In this document: positions 20,409-32,208 of the stretch, piece after piece
Numbering within the stretch: position 1 is the first letter of the stretch
Layout: every line of letters begins with the position of its first letter
Source: Fremontodendron californicum
Lineage: Eukaryota; Streptophyta; Magnoliopsida; Malvales; Malvaceae
Assembly (NCBI GenBank): GCA_030761205.1
Contig: JAULJL010000001.1
Coordinates: forward strand, 36,403,145-36,467,144
DNA length: 64,000 nucleotides
Direction: 5' to 3'
Program-made: the position numbers and the translations under genes
Notes under the pieces: model-generated
Seen by the model: the letters and a program-made list of their open reading frames with translations, nothing else
Told to the model about the DNA's origin: nothing
Database searches by the model: none

Positions 20409-23147
20409 CTAGTTATTTTCAAAACAAGGATCAGAAAGAAAAACAACCTCTTCTTGAGTAACATGATTTTCCAAAAAGAGTTTGAGTCTTTGTCCATTTA
20501 CCTTGAATACGTTACCATTTTGAGGATTCTCAATGTCAACTGCTCCATAATGATACACATGTTTAACCACAAATGGGCCAGTCCATCTTGATCTCAACTT
20601 ACCAGGAAATATGTGAAGTCTAGAATTATAAAGTAGAACTTTTTGCCCAACATCAAATGTTTTTCTTGAAATTAACTTGTCATGAAAGGCTTTAGTTCTT
20701 TCTTTATGAATTTTAGAATTCTCATATGCATCATTTCTGAGTTCCTCAAGTTTTTGTTTCCAACAATGCTTAACCTGAAAAGAATTTAACAAAGAATCAG
20801 TGTGTGAAATTTCTGAAGCATTATCAAACTCACATTCAATTAAATAAGCTTCTAAAGGATCATGGAATGTGGTAGTGGTGAGATGTTCATGAACAATTTC
20901 TTCAATGAAATCCACTTCATGTACTTCTGAATCATCACCAGGTTGCTTGCAAGTGTTGAACACATTCAATTCTAAAGTCATATTTCCAAAAGAAATGTTC
21001 AACATACCATTCCTGCAATTTATCAGAGCATTAGAAGTTGCAAGAAATGGACGGCCTAATATAACAGGAATTTGAGCATTTGGATTTGAAACAGGATGTG
21101 TGTCCAAAACAATAAAATCAACAGGAAAGTAAAAATTATCAATTTGAACCAAAACATCTTCAACTATCCCTCGAGGAATTTTTACAGAACGATCAGCTAG
21201 TTGAAGTGTGACAGGTGTTTCCTTGAGTTCACCTAAACCTAACTGTTGATAAACAGAAAAAGGCAAAAGATTAACACTAGCACCAAGATCAAGCAATGCA
21301 CGTTCTATTCTAGTGTTTCCAATGATGCATGAGATTGTTGGATATCCAGGATCTTTGAATTTTGGTGGAGTAAGGTGCTGAATGATTGAGCTCACAGTTT
21401 CCGTCAAAAATGCTTTCTTTTGTACATTATGTTTCCTTTTAACTGTGCACATGTCCTTCAAAAATTTAGCATAAGATGGAACTTGTTTGATTGCATCCAA
21501 TAAAGGAATGTTAATCTTAACTTGTTTGAAAAGTTCATAAATTTCTGCATTTTGATTCAAATTCTTTATTGTTTGCAACCTTTGAGGAAAAGGAGCAGGA
21601 TGCATACCTTTTTCTTTGTCCAAATTTTCAAGAAGTTCAGACTTACCATCATCCTTACCATTACTTTTCGGAGGGGAAAGAGGATCTTGGTCTTTTGATG
21701 GAATCTTTTTGTCAATTGCCTTTCCACTTCGAAGAGTTGTGATAGAACTGGCATTTTCCTGTTGAGTTTCATTGGAGCAAGAAACAAGACATTGAGTAGA
21801 AGGGTTAGGCTGAGGTTGAGCAGGAAACTTACCTTTTTCTTGAGTGCGTAATGAAGCTGTCAATGTGGACAAGGTGTTTTTGATCTCATTGATGTCCTGT
21901 GAAGTCCGGTTATTCACATTTGCTTGTGTTTGCATGAATGCTTGCAATGTTTCTTCCAAGGTTTGTACACGTGAAGGTTGATAGGAAAAAGTGTTGCCCG
22001 GCTTTTGAGATTGTGGTACCTGAACATGATTATTATTCCGCCAACTGAAGTTGGGATGATTTCTCCATTCAGGGTTATACGTTTCAGAGTAAGGAGAAGG
22101 AAAAGGCTTTTTAAATGTGTTTATGGAATTTACTTGATCATGCAACGCTTCTTTAAGAATGGGAATGTTTGGACATTCAGAAGTGGGGTGTCCCATGATT
22201 TCACAAATTCCACAACTTTCTTCATTTTTAACCGTTTTGACTTCTTTTACTTCTCTAAGTTCCATGGCTTCAATCTTTCTAGCCAAATTAGCTACTTTAG
22301 CTTTTATCTCATCTTCTTGACTAAAATGATATTTTCCTCTGTTAGAAACAACATTAGATCTATTGGAACTTTCAGAGGAATTATCTGTGTGCCAGGCTTG
22401 AGAGTTATCTGCCAAATGGTCTAAGTAGTCAAAGGCTTCTTCAGGTTCTTTTTCTAGAAACTCACCGTTACACATTGTTTCAACAAATTGTTTAGTTTCG
22501 GGAGTTAAACTTTCATAAAAGAAACTAATAAGACGCCATTTTTCAAAACCATGATGTGGACAAGAACTTAACAAATCTTTAAAACGATCCCAGCACTGAA
22601 AAAATGCTTCATTTTGATTTTGATTGAAATTTTGAATCTGTCTTTTCAAAGCAGTAGTTTTATGTGCTGGGAAAAATTTCTTTAGAAACTCAGTTTGTAA
22701 TTCTTGCCATGTGCCAATTGACCTTGGTTTTAAATTATGAAGCCAAATTTTTGCTTTATCTTTTAAAGAAAAAGGAAATAATTTTAGCTTGACAATTTCA
22801 TTTGTACATTGTTGGTCATTAAAGGTGACACATACATCTTCGAAGTCTTTTAGAAACGAGTAAGCACTTTCCGATTCTAACCCATGGAAATTTGGAAGCA
22901 AAGCTATCATACCTGGTTTAAAACGAAAGTTGTTTGCATTGAGAGGAAAAATAAAACAAGAGGGTGATGAGCTTCGAGTTGGTTGCAAGTAGTCACGCAT
23001 GGTGCGTACTTGTCTGTTCTCATCTTCAGCATGAACACTTTCATTGTCAGCCATGGTAGGAGTTGTATTAGAAAGATTACCTGAAAAAGTTTCACAATAA
23101 AATCTAACTAAACGACGAGATCTAAAATCACGTCGCCAAACAAGCAT
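20409..23147 (-). CDS. Gag-protease fused to integrase C-terminus (E2)
   Basis: 912 codons. The Gag core starts after MADNES (residue 32) and contains the retrotransposon capsid segment (PNFHGLESESAY through CPHHGFEKW). A CCHC knuckle, CGICEIMGHPTSEC, is near 312-325. The protease active site is LLDLGAS near 619, the Athila-type variant of D-T/S-G, with ILGRPFLATS after it. From about residue 796 the frame passes directly into the integrase C-terminal segment (NDAYENSK, KERTKAFHDK, RSRWTGPFVV with the GPY/F motif). RT, RNase H and the integrase core are absent. A 138-bp in-frame deletion at TTGAGGAACT repeats, relative to E5, makes the join seamless. Initiation may be at the first Met or at MADNES, because CAG/GTAATC between them looks like a splice donor. 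Confidence 0.88.
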   Translation of the reverse strand: MLVWRRDFRSRRLVRFYCETFSGNLSNTTPTMADNESVHAEDENRQVRTMRDYLQPTRSSSPSCFIFPLNANNFRFKPGMIALLPNFHGLESESAYSFLKDFEDVCVTFNDQQCTNEIVKLKLFPFSLKDKAKIWLHNLKPRSIGTWQELQTEFLKKFFPAHKTTALKRQIQNFNQNQNEAFFQCWDRFKDLLSSCPHHGFEKWRLISFFYESLTPETKQFVETMCNGEFLEKEPEEAFDYLDHLADNSQAWHTDNSSESSNRSNVVSNRGKYHFSQEDEIKAKVANLARKIEAMELREVKEVKTVKNEESCGICEIMGHPTSECPNIPILKEALHDQVNSINTFKKPFPSPYSETYNPEWRNHPNFSWRNNNHVQVPQSQKPGNTFSYQPSRVQTLEETLQAFMQTQANVNNRTSQDINEIKNTLSTLTASLRTQEKGKFPAQPQPNPSTQCLVSCSNETQQENASSITTLRSGKAIDKKIPSKDQDPLSPPKSNGKDDGKSELLENLDKEKGMHPAPFPQRLQTIKNLNQNAEIYELFKQVKINIPLLDAIKQVPSYAKFLKDMCTVKRKHNVQKKAFLTETVSSIIQHLTPPKFKDPGYPTISCIIGNTRIERALLDLGASVNLLPFSVYQQLGLGELKETPVTLQLADRSVKIPRGIVEDVLVQIDNFYFPVDFIVLDTHPVSNPNAQIPVILGRPFLATSNALINCRNGMLNISFGNMTLELNVFNTCKQPGDDSEVHEVDFIEEIVHEHLTTTTFHDPLEAYLIECEFDNASEISHTDSLLNSFQVKHCWKQKLEELRNDAYENSKIHKERTKAFHDKLISRKTFDVGQKVLLYNSRLHIFPGKLRSRWTGPFVVKHVYHYGAVDIENPQNGNVFKVNGQRLKLFLENHVTQEEVVFLSDPCFENN

Positions 23148-23214
23148 AAAACAAAATTAATAAATAGATAATATATAAATATAAACTTTACAATATAAAT
23201 ATAAATATATAGAA

Positions 23215-23335
23215 AATTAGGCGGTATAACCAGCCAAAAAATATATATACAAAATTAGGCGGTATAACCAGCCAATAAAAACAAATATATACAAAATTAG
23301 GCGGTATAACCAGCCAATAAAAATAAATATACTTA
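23215..23335. repeat. E2 leader repeats GGCGGTATAACCAGCC
   Basis: Three copies in the untranslated leader between primer site and gag, with A/T-rich spacers. A structured leader repeat is a candidate for packaging or dimerisation of genomic RNA. That role is inferred. Confidence 0.75.
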
Positions 23336-23359
23336 TAAACTTATATACTTAGTATTGCT

Positions 23360-23377
23360 TCCCCGGCAACGGCGCCA
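23360..23377 (-). other. E2 primer-binding site, tRNA-Asp
   Basis: TCCCCGGCAACGGCGCCA on the + strand matches the tRNA-Asp 3' end exactly. It lies 6 nt from the 5' LTR. Confidence 0.92.
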
Positions 23378-23383
23378 AAAACT

Positions 23384-24880
23384 TGATGGAAACTCAATTA
23401 AGAGTTGTAAACCCAAGTGCAGGTTATGTTCAAGTAATAAATTCTCGGGTGTCCGAGGTCGAACCACAGGGAAGCGTATTAGTAAGTATAAGTTTATAAA
23501 TATATAAGAAAAAGAAAGTAAACAAGATATTAGGGAATCAACAACAAAACAAAATAAACAAGATATTAGAGAACAAAATAAATAAAATAACATAAAAGAA
23601 ATTAAACAAAATATAAAAAACAATAAGAAAGGATGTTGAGGTTAGAGAATCCACTCTTGGTGTTATGCTAAGATTAATCTTGTTTTATTACACAATTGAA
23701 ATCCACACATAAGGGAGGTTCCAATCGGAAGGTTTAGCAATTCAGTCCAAATTGTCCAACGTCCATAGCATATGATATTATGTTCATTTGGTGTCCTCAA
23801 AACTCATAAAAAGAGTCCAAGCATTCCTTATGCCAAAGTATATGTCTACAACAAATCAAGGTTATGAAACCAAGCATTTACTGTGCCATTTTCATTGTCA
23901 ATAATGAATCAAGATCTCTACTTTGCAAGTATGATTTTAAACCAAAAGAAAATATTATCTACACTAGTGTTTATAAATGATGATTCATTTTAGCTCATGT
24001 TGAAGAGACTAACCTTAGCATTTACCAAGAGCTTCACCTCATCACCTCAACAATATGATTAGCAACACATACTAGATATGAATAAAATGAAAAGAAATGT
24101 AAGAAACATAAGTAAAGAAAAAGAAAACTAGAGAAAGGAAAGAAGAAGAAAACTTAGAGAATTTTATTACAATGGCAAATATCCTACCAATGTATAATGT
24201 ATCCCAATACTCATCCAAGGCCCTCTATTTATACACATTTTGGAGGGCTAAATGACAAGAGACAAGCTTTACAAATTTCAAAGGTAGGTATAATAGGTGG
24301 GTGCATTTTTCTAACAATTTTCGTCATATTGTATGACAATTCTGATCAGCCAGCTTGATGGTCGATTTTGTCAATGTTGGAGGCTCGATCTGATAAAATG
24401 GTCTTCTAGAAAAATATACCCCTATCAGTTACGGATCCATAGCCGTTGGAATCAGATCATTTGCGCACGTGGATCGGGAGATATGGTCAAAATACCAAAA
24501 CGGTGCAGAACAGACGTCATTGCACATCAGCCAACTTGATGGTCGATTTCGCTAGGGAAAACGACTCCGTTTCAAGAAGTGTAAAACATGAAAAAGATAG
24601 ATATGCCTCTTAGCTTTGCAGGGATACAAAGTTCAGCCTTATTGCTTCAGTGAAACTCGAGATATAGCTGATATGGCAAAAGGTGTCGGAACTGGAACTG
24701 AACTGGATTTGCCCTTAATTCTAGTAATCTGAAATCACTCAAAGAAACTTGTGAAAAACACCAAATTACATAAAAATATAAAAGATCATAAACACAATTA
24801 GACTAAACAATAATAACTCGTATTTGACACAAAACAATAATAAAACATAACTAAAAACTATATAATTATACGAGTTATCA
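23384..24880 (-). repeat. E2 5' LTR (type 1)
   Basis: 1,497 bp, apparently identical to the 3' LTR. It contains TATAAATAG (24225-24233 on the minus strand). It is followed by the TCTTA duplication. Confidence 0.94.
24225..24233 (-). promoter_or_regulatory. E2 TATA box
   Basis: TATAAATAG in the 5' LTR sense strand, at the same place relative to U3 as in the other elements. Confidence 0.75.
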
Positions 24881-24885
24881 TCTTA

Positions 24886-26555
24886 CTTCCTTTTGTGCCA
24901 GCTATATTGGACTTAAGAAAGAAAACTTCCATGATTTATGCAAGGTTAGTCTAATGCAGTGATGCTGATGACAGGTTTTGCAATTGTTTGCAAGATGCAC
25001 GTTCCCTAGGGATGAATGCAATTACATGATTGTTATGCGTTTTAATCCATGATTTCATTGAGGTTCACGAATCTTTTCAACTCCACCGTTTCCTCTACTT
25101 GATGAGCTGTTCTCTCCGGTTTCACCGTGATCCACAAGTTTCGACTTTGTGACGGCGCTTCCAGCTTATCTCTGATTTGCTCTACTTGATGAGCTCTTTT
25201 TCGTATCTTGGATTGAAGTGTTTAGTGCATCCAATGTTTGCCCCACTTGATGAGTTTTTTTAGCATTATGGGTTGTCTCAATTTTCTTCAAATTTTAGTG
25301 GTTTCCAAACCTCTTCTAGAATTTAAATCTACTCCACAGTAATGCAAAGAAATCCTTTCATTTAAAGATTTTTATGTTTACTAATCATCATTCAATTTGG
25401 TAACACTCAAGATGCATCACAACATGTATGAAAGATGGTATGAAACAGCCAAAAGCCCCGAAAGGGCCAACGTGAGTTAATTGCAAAAAGGTTTAGACAA
25501 CAAAGATGAATATCAAGGGTTAAAAGGAAAATGCAAATGAGAAGGTATAGATGCCTCAGATCCCGAATATCCTGAACCTTTCTGTTTTAATTCTTCTGAA
25601 ATATCTTTTGAGCTTGCCATTCGCTTGGGTGACTTCTCCACTTTTGCTGTTGCTTCAGACTGAGTTTTACCCCTTTTTTGAATTTCTGATACTTTCTCCC
25701 CCTTTTTCACGGAGCATTGATTCAATCTCTGATCAGTACTTGGGCCGCCCTTTGCGGGTTTTCAACCCAAGTGTCCCTTGTTCGATTTTAAGTTGCCCTT
25801 TTCGGGTTTTCGGCTTAAACCTCTCCATTTATATTCTTTTTTTTCTTTCTCTTTTTGGTGTTCTTACCATGCAGCTGAGAATTTTAAATGCTTCCAAGGT
25901 AAAAATGGCAATTCAAAAGATGGGATGAAATCTGAGAAAAACCCTTCAAGTTAGATACCTATGCTTGATCAAAATGGACTTTAAAAGCACGTAATGTAGG
26001 TCAAGGTTCGGGTTTAGAAAGAAAGGATAAATAGGCCCAAAATGTGTTTAAGGGTGATCAGATCAAAGATCATTTCATGAGAATGATTCATTTTTGAATC
26101 ATTTGTCCTTTTTGGACTTTTCTCTCATTTTTGAATTTGTTTCTTTTCATTCTTGGCTTTCATTTTCCATTCTTTGATTTCACACGTTTCTTGTGTGTTT
26201 TTCCTTTTTTATGTTTTATTCTTTTTCTTTTTTTTCGATGGCTCTTTTCGCCATGATGATTTTTGTTTCTAATGGCTCTTTTCGCCATGATTTTTTTGGA
26301 GGATTTTCCTCGCATTTGCCCTCTAGTGTAGAGGGTGATCCTTGATCAAGGTTAAAAGAAATAAAGAATTCTTAAGGCCCAAAGGGGTGACTAGGGATAA
26401 TTTCTTATTAGTGAAAGGAATATGAAAAATGGCCATTTATCATATCAAGCATGAATATTCTCATTGAATAGCAATCCTCAGGGGGAAATAGACATATAGA
26501 ATTTCCATTTTTACATTTGGAGTCACTCGAATCTTTTCATGCACAGTATCACATT
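24886..26555 (-). other. Ogre 3' region after integrase, no supported gene
   Basis: Non-coding or decayed. It is A/T- and T-rich with short direct repeats such as ATGGCTCTTTTCGCCATGAT near 26238 and 26273, and CTACTTGATGAGCT near 25095 and 25182. A 70-codon minus frame at 25513-25725 is Lys/Ser-rich and not recognised. I infer that this is the long untranslated 3' part of Ogre. Confidence 0.6.
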
Positions 26556-26559
26556 TTTC

Positions 26560-27720
26560 TTTTTTCATCTTTTTTTCTGTTCTTCTTCAAGCATAGTATT
26601 TCTTCAATTCGTCTACATTCTCAGGATTTCTCAAATCATCACCGTCCATCTGAGTTTAGATCAATGCTCCTCCAGAAAAAGCTCTTTTCACCACATAGGG
26701 TCCTTCCCAATTCGGAGCCCATTTTTCGTGAGGATCTTTCACAATGGGGAGAACCTTCCTCAGTACCAACTCTCCCTCTCGAAATTGCCTGGGGCAAACC
26801 ATTTTGTTGTGGGCTCAAATCATCATTTTCTGATACATCTGTCCATGACAAATTGCTTTCAACCTTTCTCCTCGATGAGATTCAACTGTTCATAGCGAGC
26901 TCTAACCCATTATGCTGCTTCTAAGCCGACCTCCATCAAAAGATGAAGTAAAGGGATTTCAACCTCAATAGGCAGCACTGCTTCCATCCCGTATACCAAA
27001 GAAAATGGCGTAGCCCCCGTAGATGTATGAACCGAAGTACGGTATGCGTGGAGAGCAAAAGGCAAGATCTTGTGCCAATCTTTGTACACATCAGTCATCT
27101 TTTCAATAATCTTCTTGATGTTCTTATTGGTTGCTTCTACTAGCCCATTCATTTTTGGGCGGTAGGGTGCCAAATTATGATGGTTGATCTTGAACTGGGT
27201 ACATATTTCCCTCATCATCTAATTGTTCAGATTGAGAGCATTGTCTGTGATTATTCTCTCCGGGAATCCATATCGGCATATAATCTTTTTTTTGACGAAT
27301 CTTCACACCACTGACTTTGTCACATTGGCATAAGAGGCTGCTTTTACCCATTTTGTGAAGTAGTCTATGGCCACTAGGATAAAACGGTGTAATGGGCCCG
27401 ATCATATCCATTCCCAATATTGAAAATGGCCATGGAGCCGTCATGACTTGCAGCGGCGATGGTGGCACATGAATCTTGTCGGTGTATATCTAGCATTTAT
27501 GGCATTTCGAGGAATAATTGATGCAATCCCTTTCTTTGGTTATCCAATAGTATCCGGCCCTCATAATCTGCTTAGTCAACATGTGGCCATTGGCATGGGT
27601 GTCGCATATCCCTTCGTGGACCTCTTCGAGGATTCTCTATGCTTCAGCAGAAACAACACATCTCAACAGAACCTGGTATTTCCCTTTCTTGTAAAGGATT
27701 TCACTATCTAAGACAAAACC
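26560..27720 (-). pseudogene. Ogre integrase remnant
   Basis: Read on the minus strand. An HHCC zinc segment (EVHEGICDTHANGH and later CHKC) lies at about 27480-27640. The first catalytic Asp is in GMDMIGPI, the second in ITDNALN, and the Glu in GLVEATNKNIKK, followed by ALHAYRTSVHTSTGATPFSLVYG. A C-terminal segment with NWEGPYVVKRAF lies near 26700. Stops follow LNLNN and GLEAA, and at least one frameshift separates the pieces, so no active integrase can be made. Confidence 0.8.
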
Positions 27721-27879
27721 CATTGCCATTCTTCTTAGGGTTCTCTTATCATTTTTTGTTGCTCGTTCAGGGTACTTTTGACTCTTGATGTATTGCCAGA
27801 TATCGTAATACCAAGGGTGACCATCTGCTTCTTTTTCGATACTCAAACAGTGAGCAGGAGACTCATATATGCTCATTTT

Positions 27880-28330
27880 GATAGGCATAACTTCAGCCCC
27901 TTCATTCACTTTAAACATTGATGATAAAGTGGCTAGAGCATCCATCATTCGATTTTCTTCTCGGGGGAAATAATTGAAAACTACCTCTTCGAACCCCTCA
28001 ATCAAGCTCAGTATAAGCTCTCCATATCGGATCAGCTTTGCATCCCGGATTTTCCATTCTCCGCGCAGTTGGTATATCACCAGGGCTGAATCTCCGAAGA
28101 CCTCTAGCGTTTTGATCTTTCTTTCTATGACGGCACGAAGACCCATAATACATGCTTCATACTCAGCAGTATTGTTCGTACAATCAAAATCCAATTTGGC
28201 AGTGAAAGGATAATAATCTTCCTAAGGGGATATGAGCACTGCACCGATCTCGTGCCCTATTGCATTAGATGCACCATCAAAATACTTTTTCCAGGTTTTC
28301 TTCTCAGAGGAAGTCCCATTTTCTTGTGAG
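27880..28330 (-). pseudogene. Ogre second (archaeal-type) RNase H remnant
   Basis: The motifs WKKYFDGASN, NNTAEYEACIMGL, GDSALVIYQL and REENRMMDALA carry the usual Asp, Glu, Asp, Asp set. A second RNase H after the RT-RNase H is a mark of the Tat/Ogre clade. A stop and frame change near 28194-28222 split it. Confidence 0.8.
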
Positions 28331-28439
28331 ATACACATTAGGTCTTCGTCAGGGAAATCAAAGTTTAGAGGCTCGTAATCCTCCACCGCTCTGCTTGCTA
28401 GAAATTCGGCTACTACGCTACCCTTTATAGCTTTTTGGC

Positions 28440-28860
28440 TCACATACATAATACATATTCGGAGAGCAACACTTGCCATCTCACCGTTCTTCCTGACAAC
28501 GAAAGCGCCTCGAATACATATTTGAGGGGATCTAATTTTGGAATTAGCCATGTCGTGTGATACAACATGTACTGTCTGAGCCTTCGGGCAATCCACGCTA
28601 GGGCATAACAAAGCTTTTCTACCAATGAGTACTTTAACTCGTACTCAGTGAATTTCTTGCTGAGATAGTAGATGGCTTGTTCTTTCTTTTCGGTTTCATC
28701 ATGTTGCCCCAACACACATCCCATGGACCTTTCAAATACTGACAAATACAATATCAATGGCTTTCCTGGGACTGGTGGCATTAGTAGCGGTGGGTTTGAC
28801 AGATAATGCTTGACCTTATCGAAGGCTATCTGACATCCTTTATCCCATTCCCCTGGATCA
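28440..28860 (-). pseudogene. Ogre RT-linked RNase H remnant
   Basis: The segment KPLILYLSVFERSMGCVLGQ, then QAIYYLSKKFTEYELKYS and ALAWIARRLRQYML, is the RNase H that follows Ty3/gypsy RT. The first catalytic Asp position is Ser in LYLSV. It is cut by frameshifts at both ends. Confidence 0.75.
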
Positions 28861-28861
28861 C

Positions 28862-30108
28862 GCTTTCAGAGTAACTTGAAGATCGAGTCACACTTATCGG
28901 TCAGTTAAGAAATGAACCGAGCAAAGTAATTCAGCCTACCCAAAATGCTTCTTACTTCTTTCTGAGTACGAGGTGGAGGCAAGCTTTGAATAGCTTTCAC
29001 TTTATCCGAATCAATCTCAATCCCTTTCTGGCTACGACGAAGCCCAATAGCTTTTCTGAAGTGACTCCGAAGGTACACTTTGTCGGGTTGAGCTTAAGTT
29101 GAAATTTTTTTCAATCTTTCAAAGAGCTTTTTGAGATTCGCAATGTGTTCGTCCTCTCCTTACGACTTTGCGATCATATTATCAACACAAACTTCGATTC
29201 CTTAATGCATCATGTCATGGAACAAAGTTACCTTGGCTCTTTGATATGTTGCCCCAGCGTTTTTCAACCCGAATGGCATCACCTTATAGCAAAATATCCC
29301 CCCACATCGTCACAAATGTGGTTTTCTCCATATCCTCTGGTGCTATCTTAATCTGATTATACCCTGAGAACCCATCCATGAAGGAAAACACGGAATTCTT
29401 CGCAGTATTATCGACCAGAGTATCAATGTGAGGAAACAGGCAGTTATCCTTAGGGCTTGCCTTGTTCAAATCCTTGTAATCAACACACATCCGGACTTTG
29501 CCATCTTTCTTTGGACCTGGGACAATGTTTTCTACCCATTTCAGGTATTTGGCCACTTCCAAAAATCCGGCATCGAATTGCTTTTTTACTTCCTCTTTCA
29601 TTTTTAACAACATTTATGGCCTTATTCTTCTTAGTTTTTGCTGAATTGGCTTTCAATCTGGTTTCAACAGAAGTTTGTGAACCACGATATCAAGGTCCAA
29701 CCCCGGCATGTCTTGGTATGACCATTCGAACACATCCGCGTATTCCCGAAATAGACTTATCAAATCTTGTTTTATTGAGGGTGAAATGGCAGTCCCAATC
29801 TTGACTTCTCTTGTTTCTTTCCCATCCCCCAAATTTATCACTTCCAACGACTCTTTGTGAGGCAATACTTGTTTCTCCTTTTGTTCTATTATTCTCAACA
29901 AATCCGGAGGCAAATCACAGTCCTCGATATCTTCGTTAGCGTCAGAATCGCCCGTACAAATGGGTTTTTCAAAATCAATTTCAGAATTATTGACAGGACA
30001 GTCCTCATATTCTGCATCCAGGCACTTGTAAATAGGTGGGGAAGAAAACAATATAGGAAGGCATATAGGCAATAATAATGAAAGAATGAAAACATGTGGA
30101 CACATCAA
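28862..30108 (-). pseudogene. Ogre reverse transcriptase remnant
   Basis: The N-terminal linker LFREYADVFEWSYQDMPGL lies at about 29700-29800. The RT fingers and palm (KKDGKVRMCVDYKDLNKASPK, SFMDGFSGYNQI, KTTFVTMWG) are at 29284-29613. The active-site box normally YVDD reads CVDN (29178-29189), so both the aromatic residue and the second Asp are changed. Several stops follow. The polymerase is dead. Confidence 0.85.
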
Positions 30109-30370
30109 TATGAAGAAAATGCATCATGGTTGTTATTTATTAAATGATAAGTTTTAAACATAAGCCCGTACAAAGGACTCTTAATGCCTTTGGGTAGAGG
30201 CAATTAAGGTTGATTCGAGTATTACACTGGAGTAGATATAAAAACTATGGAAAGTTCAGTCACGCTCCAATTGGTTAGCTCATAACCCAGAGGGCATAGG
30301 CACATCATCCAACTAGTGCTCTCCTCTCTCTATTTATCTATTTCGGCCATACCGACCATCATTTCATGTG
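30109..30370 (-). other. Ogre segment between protease and RT, possible intron
   Basis: About 260 bp without a supported reading frame. Ogre elements are known to carry an intron between the gag-protease and RT parts, and this position fits, but I cannot confirm splice sites. E3 is inserted at its right end. Confidence 0.4.
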
Positions 30371-30375
30371 GTTGT

Positions 30376-32190
30376 TGACGCACCCAAAAGAGTGTATCTT
30401 ATTTAACCTTGCACTAAAAAGATAAATTGTAAGTATAGTAGTTAGCAAGGGTCGAGTCCTCAGGGATTGGGTTTTAGTTTATAAGTTAATAGTTTAAAAC
30501 TTAAATTCAAGAACAATAAAAGAAAAGGGGTTTTTGAAGCCAGATTTAAACTAAAGTAAATAATAAGAAAAAGATGCAAGGCGGTATAACCAGCCAATAA
30601 AAATATATATACTAAATTAGGCGGTATAACCAGCCAATAAAAATAAAACAAAGTTAATATACAAATTAGGCGGTATAACCAGCCAATAAAAATAAATATA
30701 CTTTTAAAAATAAGCAAACTAGAAAAGTAAGAAAACAAGTAAGTAAGAAGAATCAAATATGAAAAATATGGTTAAGGTTTCATTCTCCACCACTAGACAT
30801 CATTAAGAATCAATTTCAGATCTATCAATATCAACCAACTATCAAAGTTAACAACCGTAGATAACAACAAGCTCTGTTATCCCAATCTTTCCTTAGTTTG
30901 TCGTTAAATAGAACAAGCCCTCTATTTAATCTCTAACCATTAAACAACCTAGAATAAGCTCTCTAAATTCAATTTAAAGGCAGCTTTATGATGAGAAAGA
31001 TAGGTTGATCTAAGCAACAAACACATAAGCTCGGATTGTTCAACTTAGGTTATGCTCCACTTTGCAATTATTGAAAACTTGACCATAATCATTAATCACA
31101 AATTGCCACTTATGAATAGGAAATCAAGACAATTACACGGATCAAGACTCCTAAACTAGCAATAGATAATTATCAAGATCTATCTAGTTGTACACCTAAA
31201 TAAATCAAGACAACATCATGAACAATTCTTGTAGAAGAACATAAGCAACTTTGATAGAGAATTAATGATAGATAGAATCTAAAAATCAATCACAAAACAT
31301 GTCTAGGGCTTTGAAATCACCCTTAACCAAATAGAAGTTTAGCCTAGCATAGGCATTGTAAACATAAACATAAAATTAAAGAGAATCTAAGAAGGAAATA
31401 AAAGAAAGAAAGAAGAAGAAGAAAATAAAGAAAAAGAAAACTAGAGAAAAGAAAGAAGAAGAAAACTTAGAGAATTTTATTACAATGGCTAATTTCCTAC
31501 CAATCTACCATACCTCTTACAATCATCCAAGGCCCTCTATTTATACACATTTTGGAGGACTAAATGACAAGAGACAAGCTTTACAAATTTCAAAGGTAGG
31601 TATAATAGGTGGGTGCATTTTTCTAACAATTTTCGTCATATTGTATGACAATTTTGATCAGCCAACTTGATGGTCGATTTTGTCAATATTGGAAGCTTGA
31701 TCTGATCACATGGTCTTCTAGAAAAATGTTCCCCTATCAGTTAGTGATCCATAGCCGTTTGAATCAGCTCATTTGCTGATGTGGATAAGAAGATATGGGA
31801 AAATACGAAAACAGGTCAGCACAGACGTCATTGCACATCAGCCAATTTGATGGTCGATTTCGCTAGGGAAAACGACTCCGTTTCAAGAAGTGTAAAACAT
31901 GAAAAAGATAGATATGCCTCTTAGCTTTGCACGGTTAATATTTCAGCCTTATTGCTTCAGTGAAACTCCAGATATAGCTGATATGGCAAAAGGTGTCGGA
32001 ACTGGAACTGAACTGGATTCGCCCTTAATTCTAGTAATCTGAAATCACTCAAAGAAACTTGTGAAAAACACCAAATTACATAAAAATATAAAAGATCATA
32101 AACACAATTAGACTAAACAATAATAACTCGTATTTGACACAAAACAATAATAAAACATAACTAAAAACTATATAATTATATGAGTTATCA
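30376..32190 (-). repeat. E3 3' LTR (type 2)
   Basis: It starts TGACGCACCC and ends GAGTTATCA. It has three hairpin repeats at about 30580-30690 and a single 181-bp U3 unit. It is about 250 bp shorter than the E1 LTR, mainly because it lacks the U3 duplication. Confidence 0.92.
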
Positions 32191-32208
32191 CACCCCCACA
32201 CTTAGATT
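32191..32208 (-). other. E3 polypurine tract
   Basis: AATCTAAGTGTGGGGGTG in sense, abutting the 3' LTR. Confidence 0.9.

Larger units (their letters stand above)
15396..24880 (-). mobile_element. E2: Athila-like element with gag-pro and LOG cassette
   Basis: A 9,485-bp minus-strand insertion flanked by TCTTA (15391-15395 and 24881-24885). Its two 1,497-bp LTRs showed no difference when I read them side by side, so insertion was very recent. In sense order it holds primer site, leader repeats, gag-protease fused to integrase C-terminus, the cysteine-rich ORF and LOG. It has no RT, RNase H or integrase core. It has lost the internal hairpin/purine module seen in the others. Confidence 0.95.

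Noticed and set aside
21978..22424. A 148-codon ORF antisense to gag (also 41786 and 54723)
   Set aside because: A hydrophobic shadow of the Gag knuckle region, with no independent evidence of coding.
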